Shown one piece after another: positions 25,929-34,825 of a DNA stretch of 64,000 bases. Location: NCBI RefSeq assembly GCF_029222905.1, contig NZ_JARHUE010000001.1, positions 248,001 through 312,000 of the forward strand. The letters are read 5' to 3'. This stretch comes from Neptuniibacter sp. CAU 1671 (GTDB lineage Bacteria > Pseudomonadota > Gammaproteobacteria > Pseudomonadales > Balneatricaceae). The notes beneath the pieces are model-generated. The model made no database searches. It saw only the letters and a program-made list of their open reading frames with translations, and was not told the origin of the DNA. A program made the position numbers and the translations under genes. How positions within the stretch are numbered: the first letter of the stretch is position 1; each line of letters begins with the position of its first letter.

Positions 25929-26204
25929 TTATTTGTTAACTGCGTCTTTCAGCGCCTTACCAGGCTTGAAAGTTGGCAGAGTAGCCGCAGCGATATTGAT
26001 AGGATTACCGGTCTGTGGGTTGCGACCAGTACGTGCAGCGCGTTCTTTAACTGCAAAAGTACCAAAACCTACCAGTGATACCGACTCCCCTTTCTGAAGT
26101 GCACCAGAAACTGCTTCCAGAGTTGCGTCCAGCGCACGTCCAGCGGCTGCTTTAGGAATGTCGGCTGAAGCTGCGATAGCGTCGATCAGTTCAGACTTAT
26201 TCAC
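25929..26204 (-). CDS. hupB: DNA-binding protein HU-beta
   Basis: 91 residues, full HU length. It has [20 protein letters not shown], the [21 protein letters not shown] arm region with the proline that intercalates into DNA, and the [12 protein letters not shown] end. HU bends and compacts DNA as a dimer. Start is GTG 26204, with AGGGG 7 nt upstream. It lies downstream of lon, as in most proteobacteria, but a near-consensus promoter at 26273-26302 suggests independent expression. tRNA-Asp follows. Confidence 0.97.
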   Translation of the reverse strand: MNKSELIDAIAASADIPKAAAGRALDATLEAVSGALQKGESVSLVGFGTFAVKERAARTGRNPQTGNPINIAAATLPTFKPGKALKDAVNK

Positions 26205-26272
26205 GTTGTTCCCCTTTATAGATCGTTATTGTTCGGTGTCCCGTTATCCATGCCCAGCAAGATGGTCTGGCA

Positions 26273-26302
26273 TTTATACCAAGGGGCAGAAAGGAGTGTC
26301 AA
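26273..26302 (-). promoter_or_regulatory. Near-consensus sigma-70 promoter of hupB
   Basis: Read leftward, TTGACA (complement of 26297-26302) and TATAAA (complement of 26273-26278) are separated by 18 bp. The -10 box is about 70 bp upstream of the hupB GTG. The -35 box overlaps the apex of the inverted repeat at 26280-26329. Confidence 0.75.
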
Positions 26303-26329
26303 CAACACTTAACACCTTTCTACCCCTTG
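26280..26329. repeat. Long nested inverted repeat between lon and hupB
   Basis: Left arm pieces CAAGGGG (26280-26286), AGAAAGG (26288-26294), AGTGT (26295-26299) pair with ACACT (26305-26309), CCTTTCT (26315-26321), CCCCTTG (26323-26329). There is one mismatch and a 5-nt bulge. It starts 7 nt past the lon stop. There is no T tract, so it is either a lon 3' stabilising structure or a cruciform or operator overlapping the hupB promoter. Confidence 0.75.
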
Positions 26330-26335
26330 TAATCC

Positions 26336-28762
26336 CTAATGTGGCTGGATCTGATCTGCCTCAGGTTTTTTACCCTTTTCCTTCCCCGCCACGACTTTTT
26401 TCTCGTCCTTTGCCTTTGGCTTTGGCGGGTACTTCAGAGCAATGTCCAAAACCTCATCAATCCACTTAACCGGCTTTATCTGCAAATCTGCTTTGATATT
26501 GTCCGGAATTTCCTTCAAATCACGCTCATTTTCCTTTGGAATGATCACGGTCTTGATACCGCCACGGTGGGCAGCCAGCAGTTTTTCTTTTAAACCGCCA
26601 ATCTGCAACACCTGACCACGCAACGTGATTTCACCGGTCATAGCGACGTCAGCACGCACCGGTATGTTCGTTAGTACAGAGACTAAAGCAGTACACATGC
26701 CGATACCCGCGCTGGGGCCATCTTTAGGTGTAGCGCCTTCAGGAACGTGAATATGCACATCCTGTTTCTCATGAAAATCTGCATCAATACCAAGACCTTC
26801 AGCACGGCTACGCACCACGGTCAGGGCTGCCTGGATCGATTCCTTCATTACATCGCCCAGGCTACCTGTGGTGACCTGACGGCCTTTACCAGGCACTACA
26901 GCCGTCTCGATGCTGAGGATATCCCCACCCACCTGCGTCCAGGCCAGACCGGTCACCAGACCCACCTGATCCTGCTCTTCAGCTACACCGAAGTTGTATT
27001 TGCGCACACCACTGAATTTCTCCAGTTCAGCACCGCTGATCTTCACCGGACGCTGCTTGTCATCGGTCAGGGACAGCTCTTTCACCACCTTACGGCAGAT
27101 CTTGGCAATCTCACGTTCCAGTCCACGCACCCCGGCTTCACGGGTGTAGTAACGAATCAGGCCGATGATCGCACTGTCTTCAATGACGACCTCATTTTTG
27201 CCGATACCGTTATTCTTGAACTGTTTGCTGACCAGATAATTACGGGCAATGTTGAGCTTTTCATCCTCGGTGTAACCCGGAATACGGATGATCTCCATAC
27301 GGTCCAGCAATGGTCCCGGAATGTTCATGGAGTTGGAGGTACAGACGAACATTACATCGGACAGGTCATAATCGACTTCGAGATAATGGTCGTTGAAGCT
27401 GTTGTTCTGTTCTGGGTCCAGCACCTCAAGCAGCGCTGAAGCCGGGTCACCACGCTGATCCATGCCCATCTTGTCAATTTCATCAAGCAGGAACAGCGGG
27501 TTTTTCACACCGACTTTAGCCATTTTCTGCAGCAGTTTGCCGGGCATTGAACCGATGTAGGTACGACGGTGACCACGGATTTCTGCTTCGTCGCGCACAC
27601 CGCCGAGCGCCATACGGACATACTCACGGTTGGTGGCGCGGGCTACAGAACGTCCCAGAGAGGTTTTACCCACACCCGGAGGTCCAACCAGACAGAGGAT
27701 CGGACCTTTCAGTTTACGGACCCGTTTCTGTACCGCCAGATATTCGAGGATGCGATCTTTAACCTCTTCCAGACCGTAGTGGTCTTCGTTGAGAATTTTT
27801 TCCGCACGTTTCATATCGAGACGCACTTTAGAGCGCTTCGACCATGGAATCTGTAACATCCAGTCGATATAACCACGCACAACAGTGGCTTCAGCGGACA
27901 TCGGCGACATCATCTTCAGCTTGTTGTATTCATTCATGGTTTTATCAAACGCTTCCTGAGGCATTTTGGCCTCCTGGATGCGTTTTTTCAGCTCATCCAT
28001 ATCGTTGGTGCCGGACTCATCCAGGTCACCCAACTCTTTCTGGATCGCTTTCATCTGTTCGTTGAGATAGTACTCGCGCTGGCTCTTTTCCATCTGCTTT
28101 TTAACGCGACCACGAATCCGTTTCTCGACCTCTACCAGGTCGATTTCAGATTCCATCAGCGCCATCAGATGCTCAAGGCGTTCTTTGTTGCTGGTCATCT
28201 CCAGCAGACGCTGTTTTTCATCCAGCTTCAGCGACATATGCGCGGCAATGGTATCTGCCAGACGGCCACTGTCATCAATGTTCTGCAGTGAGGTCAGCAC
28301 CTCTGCCGGGATTTTTTTATTGACCTGCAGAAAACGCTCGAACTGCTCCAGCACGGTACGCTTGTAGAGTTCGCCTTCTGCTTCGGACAGCTCTTCGATC
28401 TCCAGCATGCTCAGCTTGGCAGTAAAAAAACCATCCACTTCATCCAGAGACTGAATGGCTGCGCGGTAATCACCTTCAACCAGTACCTTCACGGTACCGT
28501 CCGGCAGTTTCAGCATCTGCAGCACACTGGCTACAGTACCCACCGGGAACAGGTCCTCAACAGTGGGTTCATCATCAGAGGCATTTTTCTGAGCGACCAG
28601 AAGGATCTCTTTATCCCCGGCCATGGCGGCTTCAAGTGCCTGAATAGATTTTTCCCGACCAACGAACAGCGGGATTACCATATGCGGATAAACCACCACA
28701 TCCCTAAGGGGCAATACGGGTAGTTCAATCACCTGCAGGGTCTGAGATTCTTGATGCGTCAT
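26336..28762 (-). CDS. lon: ATP-dependent protease Lon
   Basis: 808 residues in the LonA layout: N-terminal substrate domain (1-about 300), AAA+ module with Walker A GPPGVGKT (about 357-364) and Walker [10 protein letters not shown], then the serine-lysine peptidase domain with S684 ([11 protein letters not shown]) and K727 (LKEKLLAA). The C-terminal tail is Lys-rich ([15 protein letters not shown]). It degrades misfolded and regulatory proteins in the cytoplasm. Start is ATG 28762; GAGG lies 11-14 nt upstream. A good heat-shock (sigma-32) promoter is at 28833-28858. The usual clpP-clpX genes are not upstream; nfuA is. Confidence 0.97.
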   Translation of the reverse strand: MTHQESQTLQVIELPVLPLRDVVVYPHMVIPLFVGREKSIQALEAAMAGDKEILLVAQKNASDDEPTVEDLFPVGTVASVLQMLKLPDGTVKVLVEGDYRAAIQSLDEVDGFFTAKLSMLEIEELSEAEGELYKRTVLEQFERFLQVNKKIPAEVLTSLQNIDDSGRLADTIAAHMSLKLDEKQRLLEMTSNKERLEHLMALMESEIDLVEVEKRIRGRVKKQMEKSQREYYLNEQMKAIQKELGDLDESGTNDMDELKKRIQEAKMPQEAFDKTMNEYNKLKMMSPMSAEATVVRGYIDWMLQIPWSKRSKVRLDMKRAEKILNEDHYGLEEVKDRILEYLAVQKRVRKLKGPILCLVGPPGVGKTSLGRSVARATNREYVRMALGGVRDEAEIRGHRRTYIGSMPGKLLQKMAKVGVKNPLFLLDEIDKMGMDQRGDPASALLEVLDPEQNNSFNDHYLEVDYDLSDVMFVCTSNSMNIPGPLLDRMEIIRIPGYTEDEKLNIARNYLVSKQFKNNGIGKNEVVIEDSAIIGLIRYYTREAGVRGLEREIAKICRKVVKELSLTDDKQRPVKISGAELEKFSGVRKYNFGVAEEQDQVGLVTGLAWTQVGGDILSIETAVVPGKGRQVTTGSLGDVMKESIQAALTVVRSRAEGLGIDADFHEKQDVHIHVPEGATPKDGPSAGIGMCTALVSVLTNIPVRADVAMTGEITLRGQVLQIGGLKEKLLAAHRGGIKTVIIPKENERDLKEIPDNIKADLQIKPVKWIDEVLDIALKYPPKPKAKDEKKVVAGKEKGKKPEADQIQPH

Positions 28763-28832
28763 GATAGAGCAGCCTCGTCAATCGGTCCGCGATGCACTGC
28801 GGAAGAACTTTTAGAAACGCGATTAGGGTTAC

Positions 28833-28858
28833 ATGGGGGTCAGAAACGCTTTTACAAG
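28833..28858 (-). promoter_or_regulatory. Sigma-32 heat-shock promoter of lon
   Basis: Read leftward, CTTGTAA (complement of 28852-28858), a 13-bp spacer and CCCCAT (complement of 28833-28838) followed by GTAA match the sigma-32 consensus CTTGAAA-N11-16-CCCCAT closely. The site lies 71 bp upstream of the lon ATG. lon is a known sigma-32 target in E. coli. Confidence 0.8.
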
Positions 28859-28913
28859 TATCTGAAATTAAAAATGTAACACTTGAAGGCGGTCTAAATT
28901 GGATCGCTGGAAG

Positions 28914-28931
28914 GCCCACTAAAACGTGGGC
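28914..28931 (-). terminator. Hairpin downstream of nfuA
   Basis: The stem GCCCAC/GTGGGC (28914-28919 with 28926-28931) has loop TAAAAC. It lies 66 nt past the nfuA stop and has no T run, so termination here is uncertain. Confidence 0.35.
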
Positions 28932-28996
28932 ACTTACCTAGCTTATATCAATAAACAGAAGACAAACAAAGTAATAGCGAGTGAATATTTATACGC

Positions 28997-29590
28997 TTAT
29001 TTATAGTAGGCATTTTCACGAACAGTATGGTCGGTGACGTCGCGTACACCTACCAACGGCGGAATGCGCTCAATCAATGTACGCTCTACACCATCCTTCA
29101 GTGTCAGATCGACAGCACTGCAACCCTGGCAACCACCGCCAAATTTCAGGATAGCGATCAAACCTTCCTCTTCTTCAACCAGCTCAATCAGCTTGACCTC
29201 GCCACCATGGGAAGCCAGACCAGGGTTGATTTCGGTATAAAGGATATAACGAATCTGTTCATCAATCGGGCTGTCTTCAGACACCTTCGGCACCTTGGCA
29301 TTGGGCGCCTTGATGGTCAGCTGGCCACCCATGCGGTCTTTAGAGAAGTCGATAAAGGCTTCATCAAGGTACGGGATGCTGTTCTTTTCAATGTAAAAGC
29401 GGACCTGAATCAACTCCATGATCTCGTCTTCTTCATTCACTTCGTCCGGACGGCAATACGCCAGGCACGTCTCGGCCTGAGGGGTACCCGGCTGCGTGAT
29501 AAAGATACGAACCGCCATACCTTTTACATCCTGATTGGACAACAGTTCTGCCAGATACTCTTCGGCAGATGGGGTAACGGTAATAGTCAT
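28997..29590 (-). CDS. nfuA: Fe-S cluster carrier NfuA
   Basis: 197 residues. The N-terminal degenerate A-type domain (about 1-100) starts [20 protein letters not shown]. The C-terminal NifU-like domain holds the cluster cysteines C154 and C157 in [20 protein letters not shown]. NfuA delivers 4Fe-4S clusters under oxidative stress or iron limitation. Start is ATG 29590, with AGGAA 6 nt upstream; an upstream extension to 29635 is not homologous. A likely IscR-type operator and a TATAAT box lie 50-77 bp upstream. Confidence 0.96.
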   Translation of the reverse strand: MTITVTPSAEEYLAELLSNQDVKGMAVRIFITQPGTPQAETCLAYCRPDEVNEEDEIMELIQVRFYIEKNSIPYLDEAFIDFSKDRMGGQLTIKAPNAKVPKVSEDSPIDEQIRYILYTEINPGLASHGGEVKLIELVEEEEGLIAILKFGGGCQGCSAVDLTLKDGVERTLIERIPPLVGVRDVTDHTVRENAYYK

Positions 29591-29639
29591 GATATTCCTG
29601 TATGTGCACTGCAGAATAATGGGTCTAGGATACACCCTT

Positions 29640-29645
29640 ATTATA
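29640..29645 (-). promoter_or_regulatory. -10 box for nfuA
   Basis: A perfect TATAAT on the leftward strand (complement of 29640-29645) lies 50 bp before the nfuA ATG. The -35 region would fall inside the adjoining IscR-like site. Confidence 0.5.
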
Positions 29646-29667
29646 CCCTAGTAAATTGGTCAGATAT
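29643..29667. promoter_or_regulatory. IscR type-1-like (2Fe-2S) operator
   Basis: By my count, 21 of 25 positions match the type-1 IscR consensus as I remember it (ATASYYGACTRWWWYAGTCRRSTAT). It runs ATACCCTAGTAAA, then TTGGTCAGATAT. It overlaps the nfuA -10/-35 region, the expected place for repression, and lies 64 bp upstream of the divergent MATE gene. Confidence 0.6.
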
Positions 29668-29730
29668 TATACAGCTCGCTGGAATTTTTTTTCTGATACA
29701 CTGCCGCTTTTCCAGTCGTCCCTGATCTCC

Positions 29731-31059
29731 ATGCCAGCCAGCCGCCGTTATAAAACAATTCTGAGTCTTGGCCTACCTATCATTGGTGGCATGCTGTCCC
29801 AGAGCGTGATTAACCTGGTGGATGCTGCGCTGGTTGGCCGACTGGGTGCAGCGGCTCTGGCAGGAATTGGCATCGGCAGTTACGCCAATTTTGTCGCCAT
29901 CAGTCTGGTGCTGGGTCTCTCCTCCGGGGTACAGACACTGGTTGCCCGCCGTCGTGGTGAGCAGAGATTTACCGAGGCCGCCCGGCCTGTTCACTGGGGC
30001 ATTCTGATCTCCTTTATCTACGCCCTGCCCCTGAGCCTGCTGTTTATTGCCTTTTCTGCACCCTTAGTCAGCCTCATGAACCCTGACCCTGCGGTAGCAG
30101 AGATCGCATCAGGCTATTTTGATTACCGCACCGCTGCCATGCTGGCAATTGGTCTGAACCTCTCATTCCGCGGTTGGTGGAACGGCACCCAGCGCCCTGT
30201 AATTTATGTAAAAGTCCTGCTGGTTACCCATCTGCTCAATGTCATCCTGAGTTACGCCCTGATCTTTGGTCATCTCGGATTACCTCGTTTGGGGGCTCCT
30301 GGCGCAGGTCTGGGCACAGCGATCGCCCTGTACATCGGCTGTCTGTGTAACGCTTTTTTAGTCTGGCGTGATGCACGTCCAGCGGGTTTTATGAAGATCC
30401 GCAGACAGTCCTCGTCGGCTATCGTCTCGCTACTGAGGTTGTCGATTCCGCATACCGTTCAGCAACTGCTGTTTGCACTCGCCATCTGCGTACTGGTCTG
30501 GATTGTCGGCCATCTGGGTACCCAGGAGCAGGCCATTGCTCATGTGCTGATCAACCTGGCGTTGTTCCTGATTCTTCCGGCAGTAGGCTTTGGTGTGGCC
30601 GCCACTTCACTGGTCAGTCATGCGCTGGGGGCCGGGAAAACATCTGAAGCTTATAAATGGGGCTGGGCGGTATGGCGCACAGCGATTATCACCGTGGCAG
30701 TTCTCAGCCTGCCTCTATGGCTCACGCCGCAATGGATATTGAGCATTTTTTTACAATCTCAGAGCCTGATTGAACAGGCGGCCCTGCCCCTGCAACTCAC
30801 AGCAGCCGGGATCTGCCTGGACGTTGCAGCGATTGTCTTTACTCAGGCACTGCTTGGCGCTGGTGCAAACCGCACCGTATTACTCATCAGCAGCCTGGGA
30901 CAGTGGCTGTTTTTTCTGCCTCTTGCCTGGCTGATTGGCCCTGTACTGGGGTTTGGTCTGCTCGGTATCTGGTGGGTCCAGTTACTGCACAGATCGCTTT
31001 CTTCCATGGTATTTGTACATATCTGGCGAGCCAGAAAATGGATAAATATTAGAATCTAA
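29731..31059 (+). CDS. MATE family efflux transporter, DinF-like
   Basis: 442 residues with about twelve transmembrane helices. MATE signatures are GLPIIGGMLSQSVINLVDAALVGRLG in TM1 (shown by its start GLPIIGGMLSQSVINL) and the second half RLSIPHTVQQLLFALAI. Such proteins export cationic drugs or organic compounds in exchange for Na+ or H+. Start is ATG 29731 (MPASRRYKTI); no clear Shine-Dalgarno is seen and an upstream in-frame extension to 29656 is unlikely. It is divergent from nfuA and shares the short promoter region with the IscR-like site. Confidence 0.9.
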   Translation: MPASRRYKTILSLGLPIIGGMLSQSVINLVDAALVGRLGAAALAGIGIGSYANFVAISLVLGLSSGVQTLVARRRGEQRFTEAARPVHWGILISFIYALPLSLLFIAFSAPLVSLMNPDPAVAEIASGYFDYRTAAMLAIGLNLSFRGWWNGTQRPVIYVKVLLVTHLLNVILSYALIFGHLGLPRLGAPGAGLGTAIALYIGCLCNAFLVWRDARPAGFMKIRRQSSSAIVSLLRLSIPHTVQQLLFALAICVLVWIVGHLGTQEQAIAHVLINLALFLILPAVGFGVAATSLVSHALGAGKTSEAYKWGWAVWRTAIITVAVLSLPLWLTPQWILSIFLQSQSLIEQAALPLQLTAAGICLDVAAIVFTQALLGAGANRTVLLISSLGQWLFFLPLAWLIGPVLGFGLLGIWWVQLLHRSLSSMVFVHIWRARKWINIRI

Positions 31060-31176
31060 CGTTTTGAAATAAAATAATTTATTATAATTTACGCACGCCT
31101 ATTTCAACTTGCACTGTTAGACTTAAGATCTAATCATTTGATACAGTAGACGTATGTTTTGCCGGGGCCTCTGAAC

Positions 31177-32355
31177 ATGGATCATCAGTCACTCGTATTT
31201 TCTTTCTTCCTGATTTTTACCGGTGCCGCCATTCTGGCCTCCCTGGCTTTGTACACCCGCCAACCGCTGCTGGTGGCCTATATCGCATTGGGGGCCATGA
31301 TCGGCCCATACGGTTTATCACTGGTATCTGATACCGAATTGATGACCGATATTTCCCATGCTGGCATTATTTTTCTGCTGTTTCTGCTGGGTCTGGATAT
31401 GCAGCCGAGCCACCTGATACACATGCTGAAAAAGGCCACGCTGGTGGCCATCGGCAGCTCAGTGCTGTTTTTCCTGCTGGGCTATGGCGTCAGCCTGCTG
31501 TTTGGTTTTACCCAGACCGAGTCCATTGTCGTGGGTGCCGCACTGATGTTCTCCAGCACCATCATCGGCATAAAACTGCTACCCACCACCGTACTGCATC
31601 ACCGCCATACAGGGGAGCTGGTGGTAGGTCTGCTGCTGCTACAGGACCTTATTGCCATTTTGGTACTGCTATTCCTGTATAACAGCATGGGGGGCGCAGA
31701 ATCCGATGGCACCATGATCGAGTTTGCCAAGGCGCTCGCCGCATTGCCGTTGTTGATACTCCTCGCTTACGTGATTGTGCGTTACGTCCTGCTGAAACTG
31801 ATCAGTCGCTTTGACCGCTTTCACGAATACATTTTCCTGTTGGCAATCGGCTGGTGTCTGGGCATGGCTGAAGTCGCCAACCTCTGTGGTTTGTCTGCTG
31901 AAATTGGTGCCTTTGTCGCCGGTGTCGCACTGGCCACCAGCCCGATTTCACAATACATCGCCGTCAGCCTGAAACCTCTGCGCGACTTCTTCCTGATTCT
32001 GTTTTTCTTCTCGATTGGTGCCAGCTTCAATCTGGGCCTGTTGGAAATGATCGCACTGCCGGCGATCATTTTGGCGATGCTGGTTCTGGCGTTGAAACCG
32101 ATGATTTTCCGGGTTCTGTTAAGCCGAATTGACGAATCCAAAGAGCTGGGTTGGGAGGTCGGTTTCCGGCTGGGGCAGATCAGCGAGTTTTCACTTCTGA
32201 TCGCTTATATTGCCGCCAGCGCTGCCCTGATTGGTGAGGAAGCATCACATTTGATTCAGGCCACCGCCATCCTCACCTTCCTCTTCTCCAGTTATATTGT
32301 GGTGCTGAACTATCCTTCACCAATTGCAGTGAGCGATAAATTACGTCGCGATTAG
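31177..32355 (+). CDS. Kef-type CPA2 cation:proton antiporter, membrane domain only
   Basis: 392 residues, about eleven to twelve helices, matching the Na_H_Exchanger domain: ARQPLLVAYIALGAMIGPYG-like start (TRQPLLVAYIALGAMIGPYG), HAGIIFLLFLLGLDM, SSTIIGIKLLPT, LLQDLIAILVLL and SAEIGAFVAGVALATS. E. coli KefB/KefC carry a C-terminal RCK (TrkA-N) domain that is absent here, as the protein ends soon after the last helix. It probably moves K+ or Na+ against H+. Start is ATG 31177 (MDHQSL); GGGG lies 8-11 nt upstream. Its stop overlaps the stop of the convergent gene by 4 nt. Confidence 0.88.
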   Translation: MDHQSLVFSFFLIFTGAAILASLALYTRQPLLVAYIALGAMIGPYGLSLVSDTELMTDISHAGIIFLLFLLGLDMQPSHLIHMLKKATLVAIGSSVLFFLLGYGVSLLFGFTQTESIVVGAALMFSSTIIGIKLLPTTVLHHRHTGELVVGLLLLQDLIAILVLLFLYNSMGGAESDGTMIEFAKALAALPLLILLAYVIVRYVLLKLISRFDRFHEYIFLLAIGWCLGMAEVANLCGLSAEIGAFVAGVALATSPISQYIAVSLKPLRDFFLILFFFSIGASFNLGLLEMIALPAIILAMLVLALKPMIFRVLLSRIDESKELGWEVGFRLGQISEFSLLIAYIAASAALIGEEASHLIQATAILTFLFSSYIVVLNYPSPIAVSDKLRRD

Positions 32356-33341
32356 GCGAAACATTCGATCTTGCGCTGCTGCCACAGTTGTTCAGCACGT
32401 TGCAGCAGCGCCGCCTGATCACCGGCTTCGCCCAGCAGTTGCAAAACAACCGCCAGGGTAGAGATAACCGCCGCTTCGCCATAGGGATGCGACCCGGTGC
32501 CTAACCATACTTCTTTGAGTACCTCTGGCTTCAGCTCGTCTTCCTTCATAAAACGCTGCCCCACGGTGCGTGGCCACAGACACTCAACCAGTTCACCCTC
32601 AAGTACCCACTGCAACTGACAATCCGCATCCGGACGTGCCTCTGCTTCACCCCCATCCCCTTTCATGGTGAGGTTTCTCTGGGTACCCAGCAGGCTGGCT
32701 GCACGTTGATGCATAGGGCCATAGGCCGGATGGAACACCCCGTCGATACTGCAGCGCGCATCCAGCGGATTCAACATCCGGCACAGCGTGTGCACCGGCG
32801 ACCTCAGTCCCATAATAGAGCGCAACTGGATAATATCCCCCAGCGGCGGGCAGAAATGATCAATCGACAGATAGGTAAATCCACAACGATCCAGCTCTGT
32901 TGCTGCAGAGACCCAGTCACTGGCCGGTTTCAGACCAAACTGTCCCAGCATGTCTTCCACATAGATACGGCCCGGTGTATGGCCGCGCGCACCATGCATA
33001 AAGATTCGATAACCATGAGAAGCCAGACACAATGCCACCAGCAGATACCAGGTATGGCGGCGTTTTTTACCGGCGTAACTGGACCAGTCCAGATCCACTT
33101 TGAGGCTGGCCGGGGGCGCGTAACGCTCTCTTACCGCATCAGCAAAACCCGCCAGCTCTTCAGGCGCTTCCTCTTTAACCCTTAACAGCATTAAAAAGGC
33201 ACCCAACTGTTCCGGACGTACTTCGCCATCCAGAATCATGCCCATGGCGATACGGGCTTCTTCCCGATCCAGTGAACGGCTACCGGATTTTCCCTTGCCA
33301 AGAATACGTACATAGGGCGCAAATGGGTGTTCAACGGTCAT
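32352..33341 (-). CDS. ybiB: TrpD2/YbiB-type glycosyltransferase-fold protein
   Basis: 329 residues. It shares the anthranilate phosphoribosyltransferase fold (helical N-domain RSLDREEARIAMGMILDGEV, then GARGHTPGRIYVEDML and MGLRSPVHTLCRMLNPLDA). The YbiB/TrpD2 group has lost the phosphoribosyl pyrophosphate site and, as known for E. coli YbiB, binds nucleic acid. So it is unlikely to work in tryptophan synthesis, and there are no trp genes nearby. Start is ATG 33341 (MTVEHPF); several in-frame ATGs upstream (33353-33437) also lack a ribosome binding site, so the start is uncertain. No LexA box was found upstream, although ybiB is linked to SOS in E. coli. Confidence 0.85.
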   Translation of the reverse strand: MTVEHPFAPYVRILGKGKSGSRSLDREEARIAMGMILDGEVRPEQLGAFLMLLRVKEEAPEELAGFADAVRERYAPPASLKVDLDWSSYAGKKRRHTWYLLVALCLASHGYRIFMHGARGHTPGRIYVEDMLGQFGLKPASDWVSAATELDRCGFTYLSIDHFCPPLGDIIQLRSIMGLRSPVHTLCRMLNPLDARCSIDGVFHPAYGPMHQRAASLLGTQRNLTMKGDGGEAEARPDADCQLQWVLEGELVECLWPRTVGQRFMKEDELKPEVLKEVWLGTGSHPYGEAAVISTLAVVLQLLGEAGDQAALLQRAEQLWQQRKIECFA

Positions 33342-33475
33342 ACAATTGGGTCTCATTATCATGTTTGCACTAGTGTACTGAAAAAGCGCTACAACACTCC
33401 ACTGACACCACGCAAACTGCGCCATTTCATAACGCATTCTGTTAAAATTCCGCTTTTACGTCTGATTGGACAACC

Positions 33476-34825
33476 ATGAAACGCAAACCTTCACTGTTTC
33501 AGGCCCGGCCTGCCACCAAACGAACAAATAGCCCGCTGCCAGAGACGCTGCAGATTGAGTCCCTGAGCCATGAGGGGCGCGGTATTGCCAAGCATTCCGG
33601 AAAAACCATTTTTATCAGTGGTGCACTGCCCGGTGAAACGGTCAAATTCAAACTTCTCAAACAGCATCGCCGTTTTGATGAAGCCGAATGCACTGAGGTT
33701 GTTAATCCTGCGCCCGCTCGGGCTGAACCCGCCTGCCCCCATTACAGCCAGTGTGGCGGCTGTGATTTGCAGCATCTGAGCAGTGCTGAACAGCTCACCA
33801 ACAAACAACAGCTTGTCCTTGAGCAACTGCAACGTCTGGGCGGATTAACGCCACTTAATATTGAACTGCCGATTGCAGGGCCACATTGGCATTACCGCCG
33901 CAGCTGTCGCATTGGTATCAATCAACGCCAGAAGGATGGTTCAGCGCTGGTCGGTTTTCGCCGCCGGGGCAGCAATAAGCTGACGTCTGTCGACCAGTGC
34001 TCCGTGGTTCAGCCCGCGATCAATGCACTGCTGAAACAGCTACCCGCTATTTTGGAATCCGCCGATCAATTCAAGCAGATCACCCATGCCGAAGTGATTC
34101 TGGGGGATCAGGACGGCGCACTTCTGTTGCGGATTAAAAAAGCACTGCCAGAATCACTGCTGGGTGCTCTGACTTCGCTGACCGACGCGCATCAGTTTGG
34201 GCTGTACCTGGAGCCGGATCAGGGACCTGTACAACGTATGGGTTCATTTGAGCCGACTTTGAATTACACCCTGCCAGACTACAATCTGACCCTGCATTTT
34301 GAGCCGGGTGATTTCATTCAGGTCAATACAGAGATCAACCGCGCCATGATAAACCGCGCCATGGAGTGGCTGGATATCAAACCCGGTGAACGTGTACTGG
34401 ACCTGTTTGCCGGCATCGGCAACTTTACCCTGCCGCTGGCAACACAGGCGGGCCAGGTTGTCGCCGTGGAAGGCGTCGAAAAAATGGTGGAACGGGCACG
34501 TGACAACGCAGTACTGAATGGGCTGGAGAACTGTGAGTTTTATCGTGCCGATCTCAGCAGCGACCTGCGCGCGCAACCCTGGTTCAAGCAGGGTTTTGAC
34601 AAAATACTGCTGGACCCACCCCGCACAGGCGCGGCAGAACTTTTAACCCAGATAAGTCAGTACAATGCCTCTGCGATTCTCTATGTGTCCTGTAATCCGG
34701 CAGCTCTGGCCCGGGATGGTGAACTGCTGGCCCGACAGGGTTATAAGCTGACCCGATTCTGTGTGATGGATATGTTCCCTCAGACCTCTCACATCGAATC
34801 ACTGGCGCTGTTTGAGGCCAGTTAA
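33476..34825 (+). CDS. rlmD: 23S rRNA (uracil-1939-C5)-methyltransferase RlmD
   Basis: 449 residues. It has an N-terminal TRAM domain (LQIESLSHEGRGIAKHSGKT), the 4Fe-4S cysteine set beginning ACPHYSQCGGCDLQH, and the SAM-binding domain with VLDLFAGIGNFTLPLA. The catalytic cysteine motif is LYVSCNPAALARD and the DPPRTGA motif is present. It methylates U1939 of 23S rRNA. Start is ATG 33476. It is translationally coupled with rluA: the stop TAA shares its last A with the next ATG. Confidence 0.95.
   Translation: MKRKPSLFQARPATKRTNSPLPETLQIESLSHEGRGIAKHSGKTIFISGALPGETVKFKLLKQHRRFDEAECTEVVNPAPARAEPACPHYSQCGGCDLQHLSSAEQLTNKQQLVLEQLQRLGGLTPLNIELPIAGPHWHYRRSCRIGINQRQKDGSALVGFRRRGSNKLTSVDQCSVVQPAINALLKQLPAILESADQFKQITHAEVILGDQDGALLLRIKKALPESLLGALTSLTDAHQFGLYLEPDQGPVQRMGSFEPTLNYTLPDYNLTLHFEPGDFIQVNTEINRAMINRAMEWLDIKPGERVLDLFAGIGNFTLPLATQAGQVVAVEGVEKMVERARDNAVLNGLENCEFYRADLSSDLRAQPWFKQGFDKILLDPPRTGAAELLTQISQYNASAILYVSCNPAALARDGELLARQGYKLTRFCVMDMFPQTSHIESLALFEAS

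Noticed and set aside
32356-33475. LexA box near ybiB
   Set aside because: No CTGT-N8-ACAG match was found upstream of ybiB, so SOS control is not supported here.
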